48,728 nt of DNA from Lachnospiraceae bacterium. GTDB taxonomy: Bacteria; Bacillota; Clostridia; Lachnospirales; Lachnospiraceae. The notes below the pieces were generated by a model, which saw only the letters and a program-made list of their open reading frames with translations, had not been told where the DNA came from and ran no database searches. Below are positions 8,725 to 17,689 of this stretch, one piece after another (within the stretch, counting starts at the first letter, position 1; each line of letters opens with the position of its first letter). The position numbers and the translations under genes were made by a program. The stretch spans positions 1 to 48,728 of the forward strand of contig JAQVHQ010000024.1 of NCBI GenBank assembly GCA_028696165.1. The letters are read 5' to 3'.

Positions 8725-9852
8725 ATGGCATATCAATCAAAAGGGCGTTTTAATGCAAAAGAGAAAAGCACATATATAATTATGCATGGAGAAAAGAAAG
8801 TTGCATCTGTGAATACTTCAGGTAAATGCGAGATTTATGAGAAAAACTACATGCCTTATAATTTGTACATGGAAGCAGAAGCTCAGGAATTTGATGAACT
8901 GTTTAACAATTTATCGAACTTCTATTTTTGGTGTGCTTCCCGTATGCTGACGCTGGATCGAACTTATGCAAAAGAGATACTTAATAGTATAGGGGTATCT
9001 CAAGCCGTAACAGATAAAGAACGTGCTCATATAGCACTCTCCTATCATTGTGTGGTTCTTACGGACATTTATTGGGTGAAAGAATTTGATGAGCCAGTGA
9101 CATTTGCTGAGATAAATCTATATGAAAATCATTTGGATAATGCGTTTGTTGATGTTTCACTTCGAGGCCGTCAGGTGACAATTGAAAACAGCACACTAAT
9201 TGCAGATGATTTGTCAACAGGAGGAATGTTCCCGAAAGCATGGATACGAGAATCGGATGGCTTTTATTTGTTAAAAGATGGTGGAATGGATGCAGTACAC
9301 CGGGAAGTGCTTGCCAGTAAAGTCTCTCAATGTTTTAAATGTAATCAGGTATACTATGAAGAAAGCAATTATAAAGGCGAGCCGGTCTCAAAGAGCAAAA
9401 TAATAACATCTGTGAAATATAGTCTGGTATCTAGAGAAGCATTCGATATCTACGCAAAAAATCAGGATATTGATGTAATGGAATTTATAAAAAAATTGGA
9501 CAGCATCAATTATTACACTATGAACATCATAGACTATCTGATTGGAAATACAGACCGTCATTGGGGAAATTGGGGATTTCTTGTAGATAATCAGACAAAT
9601 CAGCCAGTCAGACTTTATAATCTGATGGATTTTAATCGAGCATTTTCCGCCTATGATACCATAGACGGTGCAAATTGTCTAACTGTATCTGGAACAGGAA
9701 AAAAGACTCAATTAGAAGCGGCAGTGGAAGCTGTTTGCCAAATAGGTTTCCATCCGATTGCAGAAGCGAAAGAAGAATGGTTTGCCGGAAAAAAATCGTG
9801 GTATGAGATGTTCCAAAAAAGATGGGAGATATTAGAACAATGCAAAAGATAA
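8725..9852 (+). CDS. HipA-like kinase-fold protein
   Basis: A 375-residue protein with a HipA-type C-terminal kinase fold. The catalytic loop reads IGNTDRHWGNWGF with Asp277 and Asn282. The metal-binding motif LMDFNRAF carries Asp302. A lysine in FPKAWIRE or FYLLKDGG may be the ATP-contacting residue. HipA phosphorylates glutamyl-tRNA synthetase, but stand-alone relatives in Firmicutes have no proven targets. No HipB-like antitoxin gene lies alongside. The ATG at 8725 follows GAGGCAGGTG; the TTG at 8707 would precede that RBS. The last 13 bases overlap the following lipoprotein gene, so the two are probably cotranscribed and translationally coupled. Confidence 0.8.
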   Translation: MAYQSKGRFNAKEKSTYIIMHGEKKVASVNTSGKCEIYEKNYMPYNLYMEAEAQEFDELFNNLSNFYFWCASRMLTLDRTYAKEILNSIGVSQAVTDKERAHIALSYHCVVLTDIYWVKEFDEPVTFAEINLYENHLDNAFVDVSLRGRQVTIENSTLIADDLSTGGMFPKAWIRESDGFYLLKDGGMDAVHREVLASKVSQCFKCNQVYYEESNYKGEPVSKSKIITSVKYSLVSREAFDIYAKNQDIDVMEFIKKLDSINYYTMNIIDYLIGNTDRHWGNWGFLVDNQTNQPVRLYNLMDFNRAFSAYDTIDGANCLTVSGTGKKTQLEAAVEAVCQIGFHPIAEAKEEWFAGKKSWYEMFQKRWEILEQCKR

Positions 9853-11009
9853 GAAAAGTATGTCTATATCTGCTCGTTTGCGTAGCGTTGCTGCTGGGAG
9901 GCTGTCAGCTTTCACAGACAGAGATGACATCTGAAAAAAATAATTCGGAAAACTTTTCAACGAATAATTTAGAAGCTTCAACAGCCACTTCAGAATCAGG
10001 AACTGATTTAAGTGTACAGGTCCTAAACGTAGGAGAAGGAAGTGCAATTATCCTGGAAAGCGGAGGCGAATACGCAATCATCGATGGCGGAGACCAATCT
10101 GCATCCTCCTATGTAGTAAGCTACGTCAAAAGTCAGGGAATTAATGCCTTTCAATATGTCATAGCCACCCACTATGATGCAGACCACATCGCAGGTCTGG
10201 TAGGTATCCTAAACGTATTTACCACCGGTATGATTATCGGTCCGGACTACACTACAGAGTCCGATATTTATCAATCATTCATAAATAAATCCGCTGCCAT
10301 AAACCGCCCGGTCACCCATCCAAGCCCAGGCTACTACTACGATTTAGGAACCTGTACTCTGGAAATAATAGGACCAGCCTATTACGGTCATCAAGATGCA
10401 AACGAAGATTCTTTAGGAATTAAAGTAAACTGTGGCAATACCAGCGTACTAATATGCGGCGACGCCGGCGCCCAAAGCGAAGCAGAAATACTAAAAACCG
10501 GCAGAGACATAACAGCTGACGTATACGTAGTAAACCACCACGGAAGTGAAACCTCCACCACTCAGGAATTTTTAGATGAAGTAAATCCAACCTACGCCAT
10601 CATAAGCAGTTCCACCCAGGGAAACACCTACGGTCACCCAAGACAAGAAGTCCTAACCCGTCTCCAGACCAAAAACATTTCCCTCTACCGAACCGACAAA
10701 CAAGGCGAAATCCTCTTTACATCCGACGGAACCACCCTAACCTTCGTCCAACCCCCATGTAACGACTACACTCCCGGTGGAGACGAAACCCAGGAAGAAA
10801 AAGCCGAAGCCCTGGCAGAATCAAACGCCGCCACCAGCACTACCCCAGCCACGTATGACTACATCCTCAACACCAACAGCTACAAATTCCACACCCCCAC
10901 CTGCCCCTCCATCGAAAAAATGAAAGAAACCAACAAAGAATACTACACCGGCTCCCGCGACACCCTCATAGAAAACGGCTACACCCCCTGCGGATGGTGT
11001 CACCCTTGA
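9840..11009 (+). CDS. Lipoprotein: ComEC-like metallo-beta-lactamase domain plus Ada-like Cys domain
   Basis: A 389-residue predicted lipoprotein. Hydrophobic residues about 7-20 end in the lipobox LLLGGC, then a Ser/Thr/Asn-rich spacer. Residues about 55-300 match the metallo-beta-lactamase domain found at the end of ComEC/Rec2: NVGEGSAIILESG, THYDADH (His111, Asp113, Asp115, His116), ICGDAG and VNHHGSET. The C-terminus (about 340-389) has FHTPTC followed by GYTPCGWC, resembling the zinc-binding Ada N-terminal fold. It probably acts outside the membrane as a phosphodiesterase or nuclease, but there is no transmembrane DNA channel as in real ComEC. The 3' third is strikingly C-rich and G-poor. 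It ends two bases from the convergent helicase gene with no terminator between. Confidence 0.85.
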   Translation: MQKIRKVCLYLLVCVALLLGGCQLSQTEMTSEKNNSENFSTNNLEASTATSESGTDLSVQVLNVGEGSAIILESGGEYAIIDGGDQSASSYVVSYVKSQGINAFQYVIATHYDADHIAGLVGILNVFTTGMIIGPDYTTESDIYQSFINKSAAINRPVTHPSPGYYYDLGTCTLEIIGPAYYGHQDANEDSLGIKVNCGNTSVLICGDAGAQSEAEILKTGRDITADVYVVNHHGSETSTTQEFLDEVNPTYAIISSSTQGNTYGHPRQEVLTRLQTKNISLYRTDKQGEILFTSDGTTLTFVQPPCNDYTPGGDETQEEKAEALAESNAATSTTPATYDYILNTNSYKFHTPTCPSIEKMKETNKEYYTGSRDTLIENGYTPCGWCHP

Positions 11010-11011
11010 AT

Positions 11012-14000
11012 CTAAACCTGCAAGATTTCCAAAAAGTCTTCCTTGCTTGCCAACGAATCCGTAATACTCCCATCCGCAATAATCTGGTCCGACAAAGAAG
11101 CCTTCTTCTCCTGCAATTTCAAAATCTTCTCCTCCAAAGTATTCTTAGTAATCAACTTATAAACAGTCACAATCTGCTCCTGTCCAATCCGATGAGCCCT
11201 GTCCGTAGCCTGATTCTGGGCCGCCAGATTCCACCATGGATCAAAATGAATCACCACATTAGCCGCCGTCAGATTCAACCCGGTTCCACCAGCCTTCAAC
11301 GAAATCAAGAACACCGGAGTATCATCCGTCTGATAAGCATTTACCAGTTCCTTCCTCTTTTCCTTAGAAGTAGACCCAGTTAGACTATAATAAGCAATTT
11401 TCTCTGTTTTAAGCCGCCCTTCAATAATAGAAAGCATAGAAGTAAACTGAGAAAATAAAAGCACCTTATTACCAGCTTCAACAGCTCCGCTAATCAGAGA
11501 CATACAGGTTTCCACTTTAGCAGATTCCCCTTTATAATCCTCGTAAACCAGCGACGGGTCGCAGCATATCTGCCGAAGTTTCGTAAGTTCTGCAAGAATC
11601 TGAAATTTCCCCTGCTTAAATTCAGCAGCTGTTTTTTTCGCAAGAATCTGTGAAACTTTTTTTGCATTAGCTTCATATAATTCTCTTTGGACACTGTCCA
11701 TCTTAGAATAAACAACCTCTTCTAATTTATCCGGAAGTTCCTTCAAGACATCTTTTTTCAATCTGCGTAGAATAAACGGACGAATCATTTTCTGCAGACG
11801 CTTAGAAGTAGTTTCATCCTGAGTGGAGACGATAGGCATCTCATAATCATTTTTAAAATTCTTATAGCTCTTTAATACGCCAGGCATAAGAAAATCAAAG
11901 ATACTCCACAATTCACTTAAAGTATTCTCGATAGGTGTTCCGGTCAGTGCAAAACGAATCCGGCTATGGATACCTTTGACTGCTTTGGCAGCCTGTGTAG
12001 TATGATTTTTGATGTTCTGTGCTTCGTCAATTATCATATAATCATAAGTATGATTTTCATATTCCAGGATATCTCTCTTTAGTAGATCATAAGAGGTTAA
12101 CATAATATCAGCTTCCTGCTGGATAAGGTTTTTTCTTTCTTCCATATTGCCCACAACAGGGATGACAGACAGGCTCGGTGCAAATCGCTGTATCTCACTT
12201 TCCCAGTTATAAACCAAAGAAGCAGGGCATATAATGAGCGCATGAATTTTCTCCTGCTTTTTACGGGCAAGAAGAAATGTAATAATCTGAATGGTCTTGC
12301 CAAGACCCATATCATCAGCCAGAATACCGCCAAATCCCATCTGTGCCAGGGTACATAACCAGCGGTAACCAAATTTCTGATAAGGACGAAGTTCCGCCTG
12401 CAGTTCATCAGGGACTTCATAATCACTGTCACCCACGTCTTTTAGATTACGAATCATTGCTTTAAATTCCTGCTCACGTTTAACACTAAGTTCGGCATCA
12501 TGTTCCCGAAGTACCTGGTCTAAGTAAAAGGCACGGTATTCCGGAATCTGAAGATGTCCGGAAGTAAGCTGTCCTGCATTTAACTCTAAACCGTCAGCTA
12601 ATTCAGCCAGAGCAGTGATTCCACTGTCTTCTAACTGAAGAAATTCTCCAGATGGAAGGCGATAGTACTTTTTACGTCGCCGGTAATTGGCTAGTATGCC
12701 TTCGATTTCATCAGCACTCAGTCCATCAGACTGAATAGACAGATCTAAAAGTCCGGCCTTTAGGGATACGCCCACGCGAAGCTTCGGCTGATGCATAATC
12801 TGCATTCGCTTGATTGCATCGGAGACATAGACCTCACCAGTCTGCTGGAGCTGGGTAATTCCTGTGGAAACCAGCTGGTAGATGGCGTCTTCCTCAGCAT
12901 TTTCGATATATAAATAATCATCCTTCTGATTATGGGTAAAATACTCCCGGGCAGTTGACAGGGCTTTGGATTCCATGGCAACGTCACGATACATATTTTC
13001 CACAGATATGGGAGCTAGAAGATTGAACTCGGTATCCCCATAGCAGGCCTTGATATAACCGGTAATCTGATCATTTTGATCATCCAGATAAATCTTAACC
13101 TCACAGGGCTCCGGAATGAATACTTCCACATCATCCGGTTTCTTAATCTCTGCAAAATGCTCCAAATCAGGGAGAAGTACCTGACAGAAGGTTTTCATAT
13201 CATCCTTGCCTATATCATAGACTGTTTCATAAGTATCGCCGGAAAGCGCCAGCAATTCGCCCATGGAAAACTGGAAATCTTCTGTGCAGCAGTAGATTGT
13301 ATTATCCACACGGACGCACAGTTTTTTGTTGCCCTGATAGACATCCATAGGAGGCAGAATCAGCTGATATCCATCAGATTCTGCTTCGAGAGTCAGTTCA
13401 ATAGCAGGATTTTCCTGGCAAATAGAAATTGTCTTTGTCCGGTGACTTTCTGTAAGCGTAATGGAAGTCTGTCCAAGTTTATAGAATAATTCCGTGAGTT
13501 CCAGATCATTCAGAGGCAGATAGCGCTTGATAGAAGAACTATAGGTGCGGTAGTAGCTAAAATCACCAAAGGGGCTTGAAGCCCGGTCGATACTTACCCG
13601 CATCTCAAGATATTCAATCCAGAACAGGGCACGCCTGGTGAAGGCACTGCGTTCATGTATGAAGGACAGCTTCTTTCCATAGGTGTATTTTTCGCGCTTT
13701 TTCAAATGTTCTACAAATTCACTGATATCTTTTAAGATATATTTATGCTCGCCGCCTATTTTGAAATTAAGCTGCCAGCCTTTGTAAGTGTCATATTCAA
13801 AAAGTGGTAGTAAATCCACTTCGCCAGTTACTGAAGGCTGAAAATAGCGCGCTTTATTTTCCATAGATTTACCGTATAAAATACGTTCAATCTGTGGATC
13901 GGTACGTAGCTGAGGTGCATGAATAGTACTGCTTTTAGGTTTTGAGGGAAGAGAACCTCCGCCAGCTTCTATGCCATAATAAGTCAGTGCCAGAGCGACA

Positions 14001-14263
14001 CAATGCTTACACATTCCCTCATAACTGTCAATGGCCGGGCAGGTGCATCCATAGTCGATGATACAGTCATTTTCATGGTCATAAGATAAGAAAGTATCAT
14101 AGGTATGAAACCCAGACCCATCCACGTGGGCTTCTACGACGGATACGCCTGGCTGATAGCTATTTAAAACCAGCTCATGTACCTTCTGACTAATATAAAT
14201 CTGCCGTCCTCGGGTATAAGACCTGGAACTGCTGTTGTTGTGTATATCACTTAATGAAATCAT
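11012..14263 (-). CDS. SWIM zinc-finger SNF2-family DNA translocase
   Basis: A 1083-residue Swi2/Snf2 ATPase. The N-terminal SWIM finger is visible as Cys73-x-Cys75 and Cys85-x-His87. The middle is a bacterial SNF2-associated region. The ATPase core begins near residue 630, with Walker A DDMGLGKT near 650 and Walker B DEAQ near 746. The C-terminal helicase lobe has SLKAGGTGLNL and ATDRAHRIGQ. Such proteins remodel nucleoprotein or RNA polymerase complexes (RapA-like) and some occur in defence systems, but no partner defence gene is next to it. It starts divergently from the Nif11-like gene and ends against the lipoprotein gene. Confidence 0.92.
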   Translation of the reverse strand: MISLSDIHNNSSSRSYTRGRQIYISQKVHELVLNSYQPGVSVVEAHVDGSGFHTYDTFLSYDHENDCIIDYGCTCPAIDSYEGMCKHCVALALTYYGIEAGGGSLPSKPKSSTIHAPQLRTDPQIERILYGKSMENKARYFQPSVTGEVDLLPLFEYDTYKGWQLNFKIGGEHKYILKDISEFVEHLKKREKYTYGKKLSFIHERSAFTRRALFWIEYLEMRVSIDRASSPFGDFSYYRTYSSSIKRYLPLNDLELTELFYKLGQTSITLTESHRTKTISICQENPAIELTLEAESDGYQLILPPMDVYQGNKKLCVRVDNTIYCCTEDFQFSMGELLALSGDTYETVYDIGKDDMKTFCQVLLPDLEHFAEIKKPDDVEVFIPEPCEVKIYLDDQNDQITGYIKACYGDTEFNLLAPISVENMYRDVAMESKALSTAREYFTHNQKDDYLYIENAEEDAIYQLVSTGITQLQQTGEVYVSDAIKRMQIMHQPKLRVGVSLKAGLLDLSIQSDGLSADEIEGILANYRRRKKYYRLPSGEFLQLEDSGITALAELADGLELNAGQLTSGHLQIPEYRAFYLDQVLREHDAELSVKREQEFKAMIRNLKDVGDSDYEVPDELQAELRPYQKFGYRWLCTLAQMGFGGILADDMGLGKTIQIITFLLARKKQEKIHALIICPASLVYNWESEIQRFAPSLSVIPVVGNMEERKNLIQQEADIMLTSYDLLKRDILEYENHTYDYMIIDEAQNIKNHTTQAAKAVKGIHSRIRFALTGTPIENTLSELWSIFDFLMPGVLKSYKNFKNDYEMPIVSTQDETTSKRLQKMIRPFILRRLKKDVLKELPDKLEEVVYSKMDSVQRELYEANAKKVSQILAKKTAAEFKQGKFQILAELTKLRQICCDPSLVYEDYKGESAKVETCMSLISGAVEAGNKVLLFSQFTSMLSIIEGRLKTEKIAYYSLTGSTSKEKRKELVNAYQTDDTPVFLISLKAGGTGLNLTAANVVIHFDPWWNLAAQNQATDRAHRIGQEQIVTVYKLITKNTLEEKILKLQEKKASLSDQIIADGSITDSLASKEDFLEILQV

Positions 14264-14484
14264 AATTCTCCTTTTGATCGCTTGATACTACGAATCAGTT
14301 AATTAATATAAGTATAAGTAGAAATGATTTTTTTGTAAATCAATTCTGCACGAAATCATGAAAAATCATAAAAATATTGTGCAAGGCTTAATTTACAGGA
14401 GATTTTGTGATAGAATAATTTGAATATTCCAATGACTATTTTCAAAATAGAAGAAGATTAAGATACAGGAGAGGAGGATTTCAT
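14264..14484. other. Divergent intergenic region
   Basis: 221 AT-rich bases between the SNF2 gene (left) and the small Nif11-like gene (right); must hold both promoters. TTTACA (14391-14396) and TATTCC-like segments are present, but no -35/-10 pair is convincing. Confidence 0.5.
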
Positions 14485-14778
14485 ATGGATGTATTGTCAA
14501 TATTAGATGAACTGCAAAGAGAAGCGAGTAATAATGCTAAACTGCGTCAGAAATTACTGGAAACCAGAAAGATGGATAATCCGGTATCTGCGTTTTGTAA
14601 AGTATGCCGGGAACAGGGATATGAGCTGTATGATATGGATTTGATTCAGGCAGGAGAAGAATTCTATGCCTCCATGCGAAGAAGTACCAATGGCGGAGGA
14701 GAGAACTCCCCGATGTTGGCAGGGGAAGATGATTTTTACGAGATGTTTTTCGTGAATTTAGCTGAGAAAACTTCCTGA
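14485..14778 (+). CDS. Small Nif11-like conserved protein
   Basis: A 97-residue acidic protein with an excellent RBS (GGAGAGGAGG) before the ATG at 14485. The N-terminal helix pattern, ILDELQREASNNAKLRQKLL followed by a Gly-Tyr turn, resembles the Nif11 domain. Nif11 is found in nitrogen-fixation-cluster proteins and as leader peptides of some ribosomal natural products. The C-terminus (STNGGGENSPMLAGEDDF) has no GG cleavage-type leader end followed by a core, and no modifying enzyme is nearby. A precursor-peptide role is therefore not supported. Function unknown. Confidence 0.7.
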   Translation: MDVLSILDELQREASNNAKLRQKLLETRKMDNPVSAFCKVCREQGYELYDMDLIQAGEEFYASMRRSTNGGGENSPMLAGEDDFYEMFFVNLAEKTS

Positions 14779-15017
14779 AAAGTGAAAAATAAAAAAACAA
14801 AAGATAGAAAAGTACGATGAAAAAATATTACAAAAATATTTAAAAACAAATGAAAATATGTTACACTAAATTGCGTATTATAAGATAACATACATCAAAG
14901 ACCACACATGGGAGAAATGATGTAGAAACTAAAGGTAAGACAGTTAAAAATCAAAAGACCAAAGAATCAAAAAGTAAAATAAAAGAACTAAAAGAGTAAA
15001 GAAAAAGGAGAAAAAAC

Positions 15018-15827
15018 ATGGATAAGTTAATTGTATTAGGTACCGGTAATGCACAGGCGATTCACTGCTATAATACCTGCTTTGCACTGCGCGAAGGTGA
15101 AGAATATTTTCTGGTAGACGCAGGAGGCGGAAATGGAATTCTGACTGCTCTGGATAAGAAAAATATAGCGTTAGAGCAGATTCATCATATCTTTGTAACG
15201 CATGCCCATAATGATCATATACTGGGTATGGTGTGGATGGTTCGTATGATAGCAACATCCATGAACAAAGGAAAATATGAGGGAAACCTTACTATATACT
15301 GTCATAAAGAACTGGAAGACACCATCAAGACACTGGTAAAATTAACCGTAGGCAAGAAGTTCTATAAGCATTTTGATGAAAGAATTCTGTTTAATATCGT
15401 AGGAGACGGCGATAACCGTGAAATCATGGGAAATGCATTTACCTTTTTCGATATCCAGTCTACCAAAGAAAAGCAGTTTGGCTGCCGAATAGAGACTAAA
15501 GAAGGTGTAAAAATTGCATTTATGGGGGATGAACCATATCGTCCTGCTATGAAATCATACACAGAGGGGGCAGATTGGATGTTCCATGAGGCTTTCTGTC
15601 TGTACGACCAGAGAGACATCTTTAAACCTTACGAGAAGCATCACAGTACGGTAAAAGACGCCTGTGAACTGGCAAAAGAACTGGAGATACCAAACATGAT
15701 TTTATGGCATACAGAAGATAAATGTATTGACGAGAGAAAAGAAAAATATATGGCAGAAGGAACTGCTGTATATGACGGAAACCTGTATGTTCCAGATGAT
15801 TTAGAAGAGATTATGCTTACAAAATAA
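15018..15827 (+). CDS. RNase Z-like metallo-beta-lactamase hydrolase
   Basis: A 269-residue cytosolic metallo-beta-lactamase-fold protein. GTGNAQ at the start and the metal motif THAHNDH (His62, His64, Asp66, His67) place it near RNase Z/ElaC-type enzymes. Later ligands are the Asp of FMGDEP and the His of ILWHTED. It lacks the classic tRNA-binding exosite arm, so the substrate may be another phosphodiester. The RBS AAAAAGGAG precedes the ATG. It is convergent with the M18 aminopeptidase across a perfect hairpin. Confidence 0.8.
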   Translation: MDKLIVLGTGNAQAIHCYNTCFALREGEEYFLVDAGGGNGILTALDKKNIALEQIHHIFVTHAHNDHILGMVWMVRMIATSMNKGKYEGNLTIYCHKELEDTIKTLVKLTVGKKFYKHFDERILFNIVGDGDNREIMGNAFTFFDIQSTKEKQFGCRIETKEGVKIAFMGDEPYRPAMKSYTEGADWMFHEAFCLYDQRDIFKPYEKHHSTVKDACELAKELEIPNMILWHTEDKCIDERKEKYMAEGTAVYDGNLYVPDDLEEIMLTK

Positions 15828-15872
15828 AAAAGATATTCCGGAAAGGTCATTCACAGAGAATCCTGAATGAAA

Positions 15873-15940
15873 AATATATTAAAAAAGCAGGTACAAAAAT
15901 CACGGATTCATGATTTTTGTACCTGCTTTTTTAATATATT
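15873..15940. terminator. Perfect 30-bp bidirectional terminator hairpin
   Basis: Left arm 15873-15902 and right arm 15911-15940 are exact reverse complements (30 of 30) around an 8-base loop. Outer TGAAT/ATTCA (15864-15868, 15943-15947) extend it after a small internal loop. The stem core GCAGGTAC is flanked by A6/T6, so both transcripts end in a U run. It separates two convergent genes. Confidence 0.9.
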
Positions 15941-15999
15941 CAATTCACCGGAGCATTTATCTTCTTTCAAGATAATATTTCATATGGCAAAAGATATAA

Positions 16000-17397
16000 T
16001 TATCTCTCCACATACTCCATATCAGAAAGAAATGCCTTATATCCGCGATAGGTCTCATAGATATCTGCCTTGCTGGCAACTTCATAAGGAGCATGCATGG
16101 ATAAAAGTGCGATTCCGCAGTCAATAACATCCATACCATAATTTCCCATAATATAGGCAATTGTTCCGCCGCCACCGGCATCTACTTTGCCGAGTTCCGC
16201 CATCTGGAACTGTATATTGTGTTTACTCAGAATTTGACGGAGTTTAGCGATATATTCTGCGCGTGCATCATTAGAACCGCTCTTTCCGCGGCTTCCGGTA
16301 TACTTATTAAATACCAGTCCGCGTCCCATGTATGCGCTGTTCTTTTTCTCAAATACACTGGCATATAGCGCATCAAAAGCAGCACTTACATCAGAAGAGA
16401 GCATGGTAGAGTTTGCCAGTGTTCTCTTAACAGATAATTCGGAAACTTTACCCATGAGTGCAAGAATTTCTGCAAGAGTATTTTCGAAAAAGCGGGAATG
16501 CATACCGGTAGCACCTACACTGCCAATTTCTTCTTTATCAACTAACAGACAGCAGCTGGTTCTGGATGGGTTCTCAGTCTCTAACATGGCAAACAGCGAA
16601 GTGAAAGCGCAGATGCGGTCATCATGTCCATAGGCCAGGATCATACTGCGGTCAATTCCACATTCTCTTGCTTTACCGGCAGGCACGATTTCCAACTCAG
16701 CTGACAGGAAATCAGCTTCTTCCATGCCATATTTCTCTTTTAAGATAGAAAGTATATATTTTTTAACTTTATCGGCTTCTTCTCCTTCGCCAATTGGCCG
16801 GTTGCCAACTAATACATCCAGATTTTCACCTTCCACAACCTTTGCCGCTTTCTTATCCAGCTGTTCGGAAGACAGATGAATCAGCAGGTCGCTGATGACA
16901 AGGACTGGGTCGGTATCATCTTCTCCGATTACGACTGGCACTGTGGTTCCGTCCTTTTTTGCGACAACGCCATGTATAGCCAGAGGAGTGGTAACCCATT
17001 GATATTTTTTTATACCGCCATAGTAGTGGGTGTCCAGATAAGCACAGTCAGAGTCTTCATATAATGGATTCTGTTTCACATCCATATGTGGTGAGTCAAT
17101 ATGTGCGCCTAGAATATTCATACCATTTTCCAGAGATTGTGTTCCAATCTGGAAAAGGACGATAGATTTTTTCATACATGCAGCATAGATTTTATCTCCT
17201 GGTTTAATCTCCTGTTGATTGCGAATGAGGGTTTCAAGATTTACATATCCTTTTTCTTCTGCCATCTGTATTGTAAGAGTTACGCATTCGCGCTCTGTCT
17301 TTCCTTTATCCAGACATTTTCTGTAGTTGTCATTGATATTTTCTAAAGCTTTTATCTGTTCATCTGTATACTGATTCCATAATGATTTATTTTCCAT
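16000..17397 (-). CDS. M18-family zinc aminopeptidase
   Basis: A 465-residue cytosolic metallo-aminopeptidase that removes N-terminal residues, typically acidic or hydrophobic, from peptides. Metal-site motifs are GAHIDSPHMD (His99, Asp101), the DKEEIGSVGATGMHS segment with the catalytic Glu pair, and the C-terminal MHAPYEVASKADIYE with a ligand His. Length is right for the aspartyl aminopeptidase/LAP4 family in its dodecamer-forming bacterial form. A GGAAGGGAC RBS precedes the ATG. Monocistronic: its promoter lies at 17480-17507 and a terminator hairpin lies 60 bases beyond the stop. Confidence 0.92.
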   Translation of the reverse strand: MENKSLWNQYTDEQIKALENINDNYRKCLDKGKTERECVTLTIQMAEEKGYVNLETLIRNQQEIKPGDKIYAACMKKSIVLFQIGTQSLENGMNILGAHIDSPHMDVKQNPLYEDSDCAYLDTHYYGGIKKYQWVTTPLAIHGVVAKKDGTTVPVVIGEDDTDPVLVISDLLIHLSSEQLDKKAAKVVEGENLDVLVGNRPIGEGEEADKVKKYILSILKEKYGMEEADFLSAELEIVPAGKARECGIDRSMILAYGHDDRICAFTSLFAMLETENPSRTSCCLLVDKEEIGSVGATGMHSRFFENTLAEILALMGKVSELSVKRTLANSTMLSSDVSAAFDALYASVFEKKNSAYMGRGLVFNKYTGSRGKSGSNDARAEYIAKLRQILSKHNIQFQMAELGKVDAGGGGTIAYIMGNYGMDVIDCGIALLSMHAPYEVASKADIYETYRGYKAFLSDMEYVER

Positions 17398-17479
17398 TTA
17401 TTTTGTCCCTTCCATAGAGTCTGTTTAGCACGGTGAATTTTTGAAATTCGCTTGCTGCTACATTATAATTTACTTGTTT

Positions 17480-17507
17480 ATTATATCAAATATGGTGAAA
17501 TATGCAA
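17480..17507 (-). promoter_or_regulatory. Promoter of the M18 aminopeptidase
   Basis: On the minus strand TTGCAT (plus 17502-17507) is 16 bases from TATAAT (plus 17480-17485). A second TATAAT-like box lies closer to the gene near 17463. Confidence 0.55.
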
Positions 17508-17612
17508 AGTGTCTTGCCCGGGAACAGGAAAAAGAGATTTGCATAAAATATAGAAAGCGGCAAAAATAAAGAGAAATAATCAGTTTAATTCTGCTAAAAG
17601 GGGAAAATTGTA

Positions 17613-17641
17613 TTGAGAATTACCATGATTAAGTTTATAAT
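17613..17641 (+). promoter_or_regulatory. Promoter of the cyclic-di-GMP locus
   Basis: TTGAGA (17613-17618), 17-base spacer, TATAAT (17636-17641), about 50 bases before the first start codon. Confidence 0.75.
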
Positions 17642-17689
17642 GTTACTAAGTATCAGTTTGTCCAAAAATCTTTAAGGGGGGTGAAAAGT

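Noticed and set aside
8725-9852. HipBA toxin-antitoxin pair
   Set aside because: No HipB-like helix-turn-helix gene precedes or follows the HipA-like gene.
10994-11383. ORF antisense to the SNF2 3' end
   Set aside because: Result of the skewed base composition; no RBS or homology.
14485-14778. Nif11-type precursor peptide of a natural-product cluster
   Set aside because: No GG-type leader/core boundary and no maturation or export genes nearby.
15867-16127. Plus-strand ORF across the 30-bp hairpin
   Set aside because: It reads through the terminator and antisense to the aminopeptidase; no RBS and no family resemblance.
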